A DNA stretch of 64,000 nt, from the NCBI RefSeq assembly GCF_009617595.1, contig NZ_WIXK01000001.1:558001-622000 (forward strand), written 5' to 3'. Source of the stretch: Tritonibacter aquimaris. Its GTDB lineage: Bacteria; Pseudomonadota; Alphaproteobacteria; Rhodobacterales; Rhodobacteraceae. How positions within the stretch are numbered: position 1 is the first letter of the stretch; each line of letters opens with the position of its first letter. This document shows positions 46,201-53,367 of this stretch, in pieces. The notes below the pieces were generated by a model. That model did not search any database. It was given only the letters and a program-made list of their open reading frames with translations, and had not been told where the DNA came from. A program made the translations under genes and the position numbers.

Positions 46201-46688
46201 GACCATTCGGATTGATGCAGCACAGATGAGCTTTCGCCGGTGTGATCATCGCCCATTGCCACCAGCACGCCGCCGTGTTTGGATGAGCCCGCCATATTGG
46301 CATGTCTGAGCGCATCGCCAGATCGGTCCACCCCCGGCCCCTTGCCATACCAAAGGCCAAACACCCCATCAAAGCGCCCTTCCCCGCGCACTTCGGCCTG
46401 TTGCGCCCCCCAGATGGCAGTGACGGCAAGATCTTCGTTCAGCCCGTATTGAAATCGGACATCCGCGTCTTTGAGCTGGCGTTCGGCCCGCACCATCTGC
46501 AGATCCACCGCGCCCAAGGGCGATCCACGATAGCCGGTTACCAATCCGGCGGTGTTGAGCCCCGCGCCGCGATCACGTTCCTTTTGCATCAGCATCAAGC
46601 GCACCAGCGCCTGGGTGCCATTCAGCAGAATTGGGGATTGGTTCAGATCATATTTATCAGTCAGTGATATCCTTTGCTGGCTCATCAT
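43266..46688 (-). CDS. Indolepyruvate ferredoxin oxidoreductase, fused alpha-beta
   Basis: 1140 residues. Oxidatively decarboxylates aryl-pyruvates (from aromatic amino acid breakdown) to acyl-CoA, passing electrons to ferredoxin. The N-terminal half holds a pyruvate-binding domain (TGYRGSPLGAVDLQM) and the thiamine-diphosphate block with NLGDGTYNHSGILA. A ferredoxin-like cluster region follows (ICEGCGDCGVQSNC, then CNKDFSCVDGFCPSF). The gamma-type domain (VGGTGVVTIGAILAQAA) is at the C-terminus, so alpha and beta parts are fused. GAGGAGGA precedes the start. It is divergent from a LysR regulator that may control it. Confidence 0.93.
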   Translation of the reverse strand: MMSQQRISLTDKYDLNQSPILLNGTQALVRLMLMQKERDRGAGLNTAGLVTGYRGSPLGAVDLQMVRAERQLKDADVRFQYGLNEDLAVTAIWGAQQAEVRGEGRFDGVFGLWYGKGPGVDRSGDALRHANMAGSSKHGGVLVAMGDDHTGESSSVLHQSEWSLLDCYLPIVSPAGVQEILDYGIYGYALSRFSGLWVGLKTMKDTIEVTSVVDGDPERMKLITPEFDMPADGLNIRLDDDRFRQEDRIIEYKRFAAEAFSHANKMDRRHWGKPGAKIGLVAAGKNWLDLTHALKLLNIDETMAERLGITTYKVGQVWPMDMKGFHDWAEGLDLIIVVEEKRKLIEIQIKEAIFDDRRGRRVYGWYKGGAGTMHREELFPTKFALDPIMIAEKLGAIFAEEGRDTEAIQAGLATLHEARRADNAREITSRTPYFCSGCPHNSSTRVPDGSRAYAGIGCHFMAQWMDRSTLGFTHMGAEGANWIGEAPFSNRTHVFQNLGDGTYNHSGILAIRAALAEGTSITYKILYNDAVAMTGGQPAEGGLTPYRIADELRAMGVSRLAVVYDAKEDLDLNRFPNGVSLHERADMMQVQEELASVEGVSVLLYVQTCAAEKRRRRKKGQFPDPDQRVFINTDICEGCGDCGVQSNCVSIVPVETELGRKRAIDQSSCNKDFSCVDGFCPSFVTIKGAKIRKTATADLDLPDLPMPQLPTINGTHNVVITGVGGTGVVTIGAILAQAAQIDGLGAGMMEMAGLAQKGGAVHIHCRLANDPADISAIRVATGEADALIGGDLVVSAGAKTLGLTAQGRTGAVVNSHEIVTGDFTRDRSFRIPGEELQLALTARLREGVDLFDASDLARITMGDSIYSNMMIFGASWQRGLLPISLDAIHQAITLNGTHVERNTRAFDIGRWAVLHPDEATALITPTVDNTRKTLAEKIAFRAAHLRAYQGAALSRRYLKRLNTIEDAELREAVAEGYHKLLTYKDEYEVARLLLKTRAQAEAEFDGDLELTYHLAPPFLAKTNHTGRAKKQRYGKMFTRFLPLLARMKLLRATPLDLFGYSAERRLERQLIRQYERDLKRWLPDHSAHNHDTLVALARLPLEIRGFGPVKLASAADAAEERAALIAALKQHSADLAVAAQ

Positions 46689-46856
46689 ATCCTCCTCACA
46701 TGATCAGCTTGCCTCTGGAATCTTCATTGTGGGTCAGGATATGTGACCTGAATAGAGGTTTTTTCGCCACGACGGGGCAAACGTGCCGTCACAAAATGGA
46801 AATAGGTGACAAAAAGTTCTATATTCGAGCAAACAACAACACAAAACGAGCGCGCC

Positions 46857-47762
46857 ATGGATTGGGATAAGTTACGGATTTTTCACGCTGTTGCAGATGC
46901 AGGCAGTTTGACCCATGCCGGAGACAAGCTGAATTTGTCTCAATCGGCTGTAAGCCGTCAGATCCGTGCGCTTGAAGAGCGGTTGAACGCAACTTTGTTT
47001 CACCGCCATGCGCGGGGATTGATTCTTACTGAGCAGGGCGAATTGCTGTTTGAGGCCACCGGCTCCATGAGCCAGCGCCTCGAAGCGGCGGCGGCACGTA
47101 TTCGCGACAGCGAAGAAGAAGTGTTTGGCCAACTGCGCGTCACCACCACCTTTGGCTTTGGCACGCTGTGGCTCGCGCCGCGTCTGACCAAACTTTATGA
47201 GATCTATCCCAACCTCAACATCGATCTGATGCTGGAAGAACGGGTGCTGGATCTGCCGATGCGCGAGGCCGATGTGGCCATTCGCATGAAAGAGCCAAGC
47301 CAGGCGGATCTGATCCGCAAGCGACTGATGACGGTAAAGATGCAGATGTATGCGTCTGAAAGCTATCTGGAAAATCATGGCACCCCGCTCAAACCTGAGG
47401 ATATGAAAGATCACCGACTGATCTGTCAGAACCCCCATGCGTCGCAGGTGGGCGCGGCCGCGTTGATGATCAAACGGCTGATGGTGCATAATCCCGCGTC
47501 ACTGCTGAACGTGAACAACTATTTTGGTGTGCTGCAGGCGGTGGTGCATGATCTGGGCATTGGCATCCTGCCCGACTACGTCACCGAGGATTTCCCGGCC
47601 CTGGTTGAGGTGCATCTGCAAGATGAGGTGCAAGATGTGCCAGTTTACCTTGCCTACCCCGAAGAGCTGCGCCATTCACGCCGCGTTGCTGCGTTCCGGG
47701 ATTTTGTTCAAAGTGAGATTATTGAACACCGCAAACACATGAAAGAATTGGGCAAACTTTAA
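46857..47762 (+). CDS. LysR-family transcriptional regulator
   Basis: 301 residues. The winged helix-turn-helix is DWDKLRIFHAVADAGSLTHA and LNLSQSAVSRQIRALEERL, with the effector-binding domain from about residue 95 (LRVTTTFGFGTLWLAPRL, PMREADVAIRMKEP). An upstream in-frame start at 46806 exists, but ATG 46857 gives the standard LysR N-terminus. It is divergent from the indolepyruvate oxidoreductase across about 170 bases in which TGTGAC (46742) and GTCACA (46788) form an inverted pair that could be the shared operator. The effector is unknown. Confidence 0.9.
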   Translation: MDWDKLRIFHAVADAGSLTHAGDKLNLSQSAVSRQIRALEERLNATLFHRHARGLILTEQGELLFEATGSMSQRLEAAAARIRDSEEEVFGQLRVTTTFGFGTLWLAPRLTKLYEIYPNLNIDLMLEERVLDLPMREADVAIRMKEPSQADLIRKRLMTVKMQMYASESYLENHGTPLKPEDMKDHRLICQNPHASQVGAAALMIKRLMVHNPASLLNVNNYFGVLQAVVHDLGIGILPDYVTEDFPALVEVHLQDEVQDVPVYLAYPEELRHSRRVAAFRDFVQSEIIEHRKHMKELGKL

Positions 47763-47840
47763 GCCCGATTTTCAAGCCTGAATGAGCCATGCACATGGCG
47801 CATATCCGCCCTGCGTAAATTCGGCATTAATAGACTTGAA

Positions 47841-47946
47841 GGGATATAGGAGACTCCCTAAATGGGACTCATGAAGGCGCGGCGAACGCCGACTTTCATA
47901 CCTCCCTGTTGGACTTCGGCCGAGCTTAGTGCTCGGCCTTTTTTTT
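47841..47946 (+). ncRNA. Small RNA candidate, suhB/MmgR-like
   Basis: About 100 bases after the LysR gene show small-RNA architecture. GGAGACTCCC-type and GGCGCGGCGAACGCCG hairpins come first, then an unpaired anti-Shine-Dalgarno stretch ATACCTCCCTGTTGGACTTC. The end is a perfect terminator: GGCCGAGC (47918-47925), loop TTAGT, GCTCGGCC (47931-47938), eight T. This layout resembles the alphaproteobacterial suhB/MmgR (alpha-r8) sRNA family as I remember it. No promoter could be set with certainty. The family name is tentative; the terminator and absence of an ORF are seen directly. Confidence 0.6.
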
Positions 47947-48271
47947 CGCGCGCGGCCAGCAATTGTATCCGTTAGGGATGCGCGTGTTTTACCTAGCTTT
48001 TGCGCAATTAAAGCTCTCATCCAAGTCTTTGCAGTAAAACGCCAGTGCCCCGGCGGGATTTGGTGATAAAATCCGCGTATTTTTGGCGGGTCTGCATAAT
48101 TTTCGAGCACTCTTTGTGGGAGTTTCGCGCGGCGATATCAATTTTGAGCTGCGAATCTTGGGCTGAAACAGCAGCTGATGCATGGATAGGGCTTGAAAAT
48201 GCTCTTTTGGCTTTTCCAATCGCAGCACTTGTCTTAAAAGGCGCGCAAACTCAGCCATCGGGAAGAAAAGC
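47947..48271 (+). other. purL upstream region
   Basis: About 325 bases between the small RNA terminator and purL with no credible gene. It is presumably the purL leader and promoter. A GGGAAG ribosome binding site lies six bases before the purL ATG. A purine riboswitch was looked for, but no PurR-type palindrome or riboswitch core was recognised. Confidence 0.45.
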
Positions 48272-50431
48272 ATGCAGGAACCAGCCATCACGCCTGAACT
48301 GATCGAGAGTCACGGGTTGAAGCCCGACGAATACGATCTGATCCTTGAGATCATCGGACGTGAGCCGACCTTTACGGAGCTGGGTATCTTCTCGGCGATG
48401 TGGAACGAGCACTGCTCTTATAAGTCCTCCAAGAAATGGCTGCGCACCCTCCCGACCGATGGCCCGCAGGTGATCTGTGGTCCCGGTGAAAACGCGGGCA
48501 TCATCGATATTGGTGATGGCGATGCGGTTGTCTTTAAGATGGAGAGCCACAACCACCCGTCCTACATTGAGCCCTATCAGGGTGCGGCCACCGGTGTTGG
48601 CGGCATTCTGCGCGACGTGTTCACCATGGGTGCGCGTCCGATTGCATCAATGAATGCGCTGTCCTTTGGTGAGCCGAGCCACCACAAGACCCGCCAGCTG
48701 GTAAACGGCGTGGTCGAAGGTGTAGGCGGCTATGGCAACTGTTTTGGTGTGCCTTGTGCCGGCGGCGAAGTGCGCTTCCACCCGGCTTATAACGGCAACT
48801 GCCTGGTGAATGCTTTTGCCGCGGGTCTGGCGAAATCTGACAGCATTTTCTACTCGGCGGCGTCGGGTGTTGGCATGCCGGTTGTGTATCTGGGTGCAAA
48901 AACCGGCCGTGACGGTGTTGGTGGGGCCACGATGGCCTCGGCTGAATTTGACGACACGATTGAAGAAAAACGCCCCACCGTTCAGGTTGGTGATCCGTTT
49001 ACCGAAAAACGCCTGATGGAAGCCACGCTGGAGCTGATGCAGACCGGTGCGGTGATTTCGATCCAGGATATGGGCGCGGCTGGTCTGACCTGTTCTGCGG
49101 TTGAAATGGGCGACAAGGGCGGTTTGGGTGTCAAACTGAACCTCGAAGATGTGCCCCAGCGCGAAGAGAATATGACAGCCTATGAAATGATGCTGTCGGA
49201 ATCTCAGGAACGCATGCTGATGGTTCTGAAGCCAGAGCTGGAAGCCGAAGCCAAAGCTGTGTTTGTCAAATGGGATCTGGATTTCGCCATCGTGGGTGAA
49301 ACCATCGCGGAAGACCGCTTCCTGATCTTGCACAATGGCGACGTAAAAGCAGATCTGCCACTGTCGAAACTGTCGTCTTCGGCACCTGAATATGACCGTC
49401 CGTGGGTGGCAACACCTGCAGCCGCAGAGCTGGCGGATGTTCCGGAAATCGATCCTGTTGAAGGCCTGAAAGCGCTGATTTCTTCGCCGAATTATGCGGG
49501 CAAACAGTGGGTCTATGAACAATATGACACCACCGTCATGGGTGACACCCAGCAGCGCCCCGGTGCTTCTGCGGGTCTGATCCGTGTGCATGGCACCGAC
49601 AAGAAACTGGCGTTCACATCCGATGTAACCCCGCGTTACGTCAAGGCGAACCCGGTTGAAGGTGGCAAACAGGCGGTGGCCGAAGCCTACCGTAACCTGA
49701 CATCTGTTGGCGCGAAGCCTTTGGCAACCACCGACAACCTGAACTTTGGCAACCCGGAAAAGCCCGAAATCATGGGCCAGTTCGTGGGCGCAATCCAAGG
49801 CATCGGCGAAGCGGTAGCCGCGCTTGATGTGCCAATCGTTTCCGGCAACGTGTCGCTTTATAATGAAACCGACGGTCAGGGCATTCTGCCCACCCCCACC
49901 ATTGGGGCCGTGGGTCTGATTGCCGCTGATGAAGAGCCGATCATTGGCGAAGCGCGCGACGGTCATGTGGCGTTGCTGATTGGGGAAACCCAGGGCCATC
50001 TGGGCCAATCCGCCCTGCTCGCCGAAGCGTTCAAGCGTGAAGACGGTGATGCGCCTGCGGTTGATCTGGATGCAGAAAAACGCAACGGTGAATTCATTCG
50101 CGAAAACCGCGCGTTGATCAAAGCCTGTACCGATCTGGCTGATGGCGGTCTGGCGCTGGCTGCGTTTGAACTGGCTGAGGCTGGTCAGGTTGGGGTGCAG
50201 CTGGATGCGGGCGATACCGCGACGCTCTTTGGTGAAGATCAGGCGCGCTATCTGGTGGCCTGTAACTTTGATCAGGCCGAAGCGCTGATGCTGGCCGCGG
50301 GTCAGGCCGGGGTGCCGATTGCAAGCGTTGGTAAGTTTACCGGCGATAGCGTGAAATTTGGCGGATCAGAAGCCCCCCTTGCAGAGCTGGCGGAGATCTA
50401 CCGCACCAGCTTTGCGGCGGCGGTGGCCTAA
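48272..50431 (+). CDS. purL: Phosphoribosylformylglycinamidine synthase subunit PurL
   Basis: ATP-dependent fourth step of purine synthesis. 719 residues is the small, PurS/PurQ-dependent type. Landmarks are the N-terminal [44 protein letters not shown], the substrate loop [26 protein letters not shown] and the second-half [13 protein letters not shown]. Its stop is five bases before the next gene, so the cysteine-rich protein, bolA and the small membrane gene probably share its transcript. Confidence 0.97.
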   Translation: MQEPAITPELIESHGLKPDEYDLILEIIGREPTFTELGIFSAMWNEHCSYKSSKKWLRTLPTDGPQVICGPGENAGIIDIGDGDAVVFKMESHNHPSYIEPYQGAATGVGGILRDVFTMGARPIASMNALSFGEPSHHKTRQLVNGVVEGVGGYGNCFGVPCAGGEVRFHPAYNGNCLVNAFAAGLAKSDSIFYSAASGVGMPVVYLGAKTGRDGVGGATMASAEFDDTIEEKRPTVQVGDPFTEKRLMEATLELMQTGAVISIQDMGAAGLTCSAVEMGDKGGLGVKLNLEDVPQREENMTAYEMMLSESQERMLMVLKPELEAEAKAVFVKWDLDFAIVGETIAEDRFLILHNGDVKADLPLSKLSSSAPEYDRPWVATPAAAELADVPEIDPVEGLKALISSPNYAGKQWVYEQYDTTVMGDTQQRPGASAGLIRVHGTDKKLAFTSDVTPRYVKANPVEGGKQAVAEAYRNLTSVGAKPLATTDNLNFGNPEKPEIMGQFVGAIQGIGEAVAALDVPIVSGNVSLYNETDGQGILPTPTIGAVGLIAADEEPIIGEARDGHVALLIGETQGHLGQSALLAEAFKREDGDAPAVDLDAEKRNGEFIRENRALIKACTDLADGGLALAAFELAEAGQVGVQLDAGDTATLFGEDQARYLVACNFDQAEALMLAAGQAGVPIASVGKFTGDSVKFGGSEAPLAELAEIYRTSFAAAVA

Positions 50432-50435
50432 GACC

Positions 50436-51020
50436 GTGCTGAAAGACCAGACTGGCCCATCACAGGTGGGCCAGCCTGAACCTGATGGGATCACAGCGGT
50501 GACAAACCTGCCTGTTCTGACCCATGATTGCAGCCGCTGCGCCGCCCTGTGTTGTGTGGCCTACCCTTTTGACAAGGGCCGTGAATTTGCGCTGCAAAAA
50601 GAGGGCGACAGCCCCTGCCCCAATCTAAATGGATCCAGTGGTTGCAGCGTGCATTGTTCGCTGAATGAAATGGGTTTTAGCGGCTGTGTGGCCTATTCCT
50701 GCGCCGGTGCGGGGCAGCGGGTCACACAAGAGCTGTTTGACGGCGAAAGCTGGCATGATGATCCCGATCTATTGCACCATATGACCTATGCGCTCAGGGT
50801 GTTGCGGCCCATTCACGAGGCTTTGCTGATCCTGAACGAAGCGCTGGAAATCCCAATGCCTGCGGACCTGCGCCGCGACTGCACCGCGCTGATTGCGGCG
50901 CTGTGCCCGGCTGAGGATCGCTCCATCTGGGATTTTGAAGAGCCCGAGGTACAAGAGGCGCTGGCAGAGGTACCAGATTTCCTGCCCAAGCTTGCGCCTT
51001 ATGTAATCTCTGACTGCTAA
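50436..51020 (+). CDS. Cysteine-rich protein, YkgJ-like cluster, hypothetical
   Basis: About 194 residues with a dense cysteine pattern: CSRCAALCC (Cys32, 35, 39, 40), then Cys61, Cys70, Cys74, Cys84 and Cys89. This resembles the CxxCxxCC zinc- or iron-chelating cluster of YkgJ-type proteins, although the spacing differs. The rest is helical (HHMTYALRVLRPIHEALLIL) and acidic at the end. The start is taken as the GTG five bases past purL; there is no strong ribosome binding site, so coupling to purL is likely. Metal or Fe-S binding is inferred from the cysteines and from its neighbours bolA and grxD. Confidence 0.7.
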   Translation: MLKDQTGPSQVGQPEPDGITAVTNLPVLTHDCSRCAALCCVAYPFDKGREFALQKEGDSPCPNLNGSSGCSVHCSLNEMGFSGCVAYSCAGAGQRVTQELFDGESWHDDPDLLHHMTYALRVLRPIHEALLILNEALEIPMPADLRRDCTALIAALCPAEDRSIWDFEEPEVQEALAEVPDFLPKLAPYVISDC

Positions 51021-51087
51021 TCTGCTTGCAGTAGACCCGGCGCAGCCCTACATTTTCTACAAACAGTTAGAAGGACATCGATCCCCC

Positions 51088-51324
51088 ATGCCCATGCAGG
51101 CCCATGAAATTGAAGCGCTTTTGCGCGAAACCTTCCCAGATGCAGAGATCCAGGTCGGCGGCTCCGACGGGGTGCATATGTCAGCAATGGTGGTGGATGA
51201 AAGCTTTCGCGGCAAAAACCGGGTGCAGCAGCAACGCGCGGTTTATGCCGCACTAAAAGGCAAGATGGACGGGGCCGACGGTGATCTGCACGCGCTGGCA
51301 CTAACAACCAAAGCGCCCGAATAA
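51088..51324 (+). CDS. bolA: BolA family protein
   Basis: 78 residues covering the whole BolA fold: IEALLRETFPDAEIQVGGSDG, the histidine-bearing GVHMSAMVVDESFRG, KNRVQQQRAVYAAL and LHALALTTK. BolA proteins bind monothiol glutaredoxins through a shared [2Fe-2S] cluster and act in iron-sulphur delivery and iron sensing; a CGFS glutaredoxin lies 430 bases downstream. AGAAGGA lies upstream at a rather long distance. Confidence 0.93.
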   Translation: MPMQAHEIEALLRETFPDAEIQVGGSDGVHMSAMVVDESFRGKNRVQQQRAVYAALKGKMDGADGDLHALALTTKAPE

Positions 51325-51549
51325 ATGGATTGGCGGTGGGTGGTTCTGGGACTGCTTGTGGCGCTTGGAGCCGCGATTGCGCTTGAGGTCTATCTAAAGC
51401 GCAACCACCACCGCAACCTATCGGCATCGCGGCCGGAAAAACCTGTGCGCCCGCTTGGCATGGAAGCCACTGATGTGAAACAGGTTGAAGAGGCCCATGC
51501 CAGCAACCGCGCCCATCAAAAACGAAATGACGCGCTGTCACGCCGCTAG
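51325..51549 (+). CDS. Small membrane-anchored protein, hypothetical
   Basis: 74 residues. The ATG directly abuts the bolA stop codon (TAAATG), implying coupled translation. An N-terminal transmembrane helix (VVLGLLVALGAAIALEVYL, residues 6-24) is followed by a basic, polar tail. I do not recognise the family. Its position between bolA and grxD suggests a link with iron-sulphur or thiol biology, but this is only guilt by association. Confidence 0.6.
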   Translation: MDWRWVVLGLLVALGAAIALEVYLKRNHHRNLSASRPEKPVRPLGMEATDVKQVEEAHASNRAHQKRNDALSRR

Positions 51550-51670
51550 CGGGTGATCACAATTGGATGATGGGCCCGCGGCACTGTTGGCAAGTGCGAC
51601 AAAAGCGGCCTTTCATGGGCTGGTTCTATTTATTGATCTTGCGTATATCTTTGCACTAGCCCTATGTGAG

Positions 51671-51687
51671 TTTAGAAAACTTCTAAA
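51671..51687. promoter_or_regulatory. Perfect Irr-type iron-control element (ICE box) upstream of grxD
   Basis: TTTAGAA-AAC-TTCTAAA is a perfect 7-3-7 palindrome matching the published Irr box TTTAGAA-N3-TTCTAAA of alphaproteobacteria. It lies 66 bases before the grxD ATG. Irr, a haem-sensing Fur-family protein, would be expected to regulate grxD from here. The overlapping TAAAAT could be a -10 element. Confidence 0.75.
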
Positions 51688-51753
51688 ATATGGACCACGC
51701 TTTTGGCGCGTTGAACGGCAGATGCGCCGCCGCGCCTGGAAACGGAGACAAAA

Positions 51754-52119
51754 ATGACAGATGTAAACGCCCGCATCGATGAAACCGTCAAAGCCAATGA
51801 TGTTGTGCTGTTCATGAAAGGCACCAAAGAAATGCCGCAATGCGGTTTCTCTTCGCGTGTGGCTGGCATTTTCAACTACATCGGCCTCGATTTTGTCGAC
51901 ATCAATGTGCTGGCCGACGAAGAAGTGCGTCAGGGCATCAAGGACTATTCCGACTGGCCCACCATTCCGCAGCTTTACGTCAAAGGTGAATTTGTGGGTG
52001 GCTGTGACATCATCACCGAGATGACCCTTTCGGGTGAGCTTGACACGCTGTTTGTCGACAATGAGATCACTTTCGACAAAGAGGCCGCAGACAAGATCCG
52101 CGAAGCCAACCAAGAATAA
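51754..52119 (+). CDS. grxD: Monothiol glutaredoxin (CGFS type)
   Basis: 121 residues. The single active-site cysteine is Cys30 in MPQCGFSSR, the monothiol CGFS signature; WPTIPQLYVKGEFVGGCDI is the glutathione-binding loop. Proteins of this type bind a glutathione-coordinated [2Fe-2S] cluster, form complexes with BolA and deliver clusters. The gene follows the small membrane protein by about 200 bases with an Irr box in the gap, so it can be expressed from its own iron-controlled promoter. A terminator follows. Confidence 0.97.
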   Translation: MTDVNARIDETVKANDVVLFMKGTKEMPQCGFSSRVAGIFNYIGLDFVDINVLADEEVRQGIKDYSDWPTIPQLYVKGEFVGGCDIITEMTLSGELDTLFVDNEITFDKEAADKIREANQE

Positions 52120-52142
52120 GTCAGACAACCTGCTGACATCAA

Positions 52143-52170
52143 AAAGGCCTGCCAGTTTTGGCAGGCCTTT
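52143..52170. terminator. Bidirectional terminator after grxD
   Basis: A perfect 12-bp stem (AAAGGCCTGCCA, 52143-52154, with 52159-52170) with loop GTTT carries A and T runs on its two sides. It serves grxD and the converging RTX gene. Confidence 0.92.
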
Positions 52171-52188
52171 GTTGTTTCGTGCAACTCT

Positions 52189-53148
52189 TTAGCTGATCGC
52201 ATCAGCATCATAGAAGAGCAGTTGCAGATCATCTACGGTCAGCGTGTCCCCCGCATCTTCGACCCGTGCCAGCGTCACCCCATCCTGCATGATCAGCGCG
52301 TCACCAGTGTCTGTGTCATTGACCACTGTAATGCGTGCGTTTGACTCTTCGATCTCCTCTACATCATCCACATCAACGAGGATGCTGATGGTGTCCTCGC
52401 GGGGTTCGTAGTCGGTGATATAAGCCGGGCCGCTGGGGGAAGGATCGGTGAACAGGGCAAAGGTGTCATTGCCGTCACCACCGGTTACAGTGTCGCCTGC
52501 GCCAAAGATCGTAAAATCATTGCCGTCACCGCCGTTGATCACATCAGCGCCATCGCTGGCCGCCTCCAGTTCCAGACCGGTGAGCGGCTCACCGTGGTCA
52601 ATGAACTCTTCGACCTCGCGCAGGTCATCGCCATGCTCAACCGCTACGATCAGATCATCGCCCTGATCGCCGTTCAGCGTATCTTCACCGTGGCCACCAA
52701 ACAGGACATCGCTGAAGCTGCCGCCATTGATCAGATCATCGCCCGAACCACCAAAGGCAACATCGGTGCCAGAGCCGCCAAACAGGGTGTCATCGCCCTG
52801 ATTGCCAAACAGCGCGTCGTTCTCTGCGCCCCCTTCTAGGGTGTCGTCACCTTCCATGCCAAAGAGAATATCGACATTGTCGCCGCCCGAAAGCGTGTCT
52901 TCGCCGGCGCTACCAAACACCGTATCCGAGCCCGCGCCGCCATTGATTTCAACGTCTTGCGCATCGACGAACAATGAATCATCGCCCTCGGTTGCGCGTT
53001 CAGAGGTGCCTTCGGGCACCTCAGGCAAGAAGCGTTCTTCTTCGCCTTCATCAAAGGAGGTTTCATTGCGGTTGTCGTCATCATCATCGTCGATCGACAG
53101 GACAACGCCCCCAACCAGGAGCGTGGCAAGCAGTGCAACACCAATCAT
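52189..53148 (-). CDS. RTX-type calcium-binding protein, membrane-anchored (short paralogue)
   Basis: 319 residues. An N-terminal transmembrane segment (VALLATLLVGGVVLSI) is followed by an Asp run (DDDDDDN) and an acidic stretch, then nine-residue calcium-binding repeats of the GGxGxDxLx type (GGAGSDTVF, GSAGEDTLS, GNQGDDTLF, GGSGTDVAF, GGSGDDLIN). The C-terminal cap contains YITDYEPREDTISI and DALIMQDGVTLARVEDAG. RTX repeats fold as beta-rolls when calcium is bound outside the cell. There is no signal peptidase site or type I secretion gene nearby, so it may stay tethered to the membrane. It is a paralogue of the next gene upstream. Confidence 0.85.
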   Translation of the reverse strand: MIGVALLATLLVGGVVLSIDDDDDDNRNETSFDEGEEERFLPEVPEGTSERATEGDDSLFVDAQDVEINGGAGSDTVFGSAGEDTLSGGDNVDILFGMEGDDTLEGGAENDALFGNQGDDTLFGGSGTDVAFGGSGDDLINGGSFSDVLFGGHGEDTLNGDQGDDLIVAVEHGDDLREVEEFIDHGEPLTGLELEAASDGADVINGGDGNDFTIFGAGDTVTGGDGNDTFALFTDPSPSGPAYITDYEPREDTISILVDVDDVEEIEESNARITVVNDTDTGDALIMQDGVTLARVEDAGDTLTVDDLQLLFYDADAIS

Positions 53149-53314
53149 TTCGCTGATCCAATATCAGTTACCAATTGGTTAAGGGTTACGGTAAATTTTC
53201 CACAATCCAAAGATGAATTTAACAAGTTATCTCAATTAACTATCTATATAAGCTGATGCGCGAGACAGTGGCCGCATGGCGCAAAAACTGTTTCCGGGTC
53301 GCAAAAATTGTCAC

Positions 53315-53345
53315 AAAAAAACCTGCCCGGACGCGCCGCGCAGGT
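53315..53345 (-). terminator. Intrinsic terminator after the long RTX gene
   Basis: ACCTGC (53321-53326) pairs with GCAGGT (53340-53345) around a GC-rich inner stretch, and the minus strand continues as a run of six T. It separates the two RTX genes, so each is probably transcribed alone. Confidence 0.75.
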
Positions 53346-53367
53346 CTTTGATTCTCAGGCCGTGGTA

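Noticed and set aside
51563-51757. 64-residue frame starting at TTG just before grxD
   Set aside because: It has no ribosome binding site, overlaps the Irr box and probable promoter, and shows no family pattern; it is more likely a regulatory gap.
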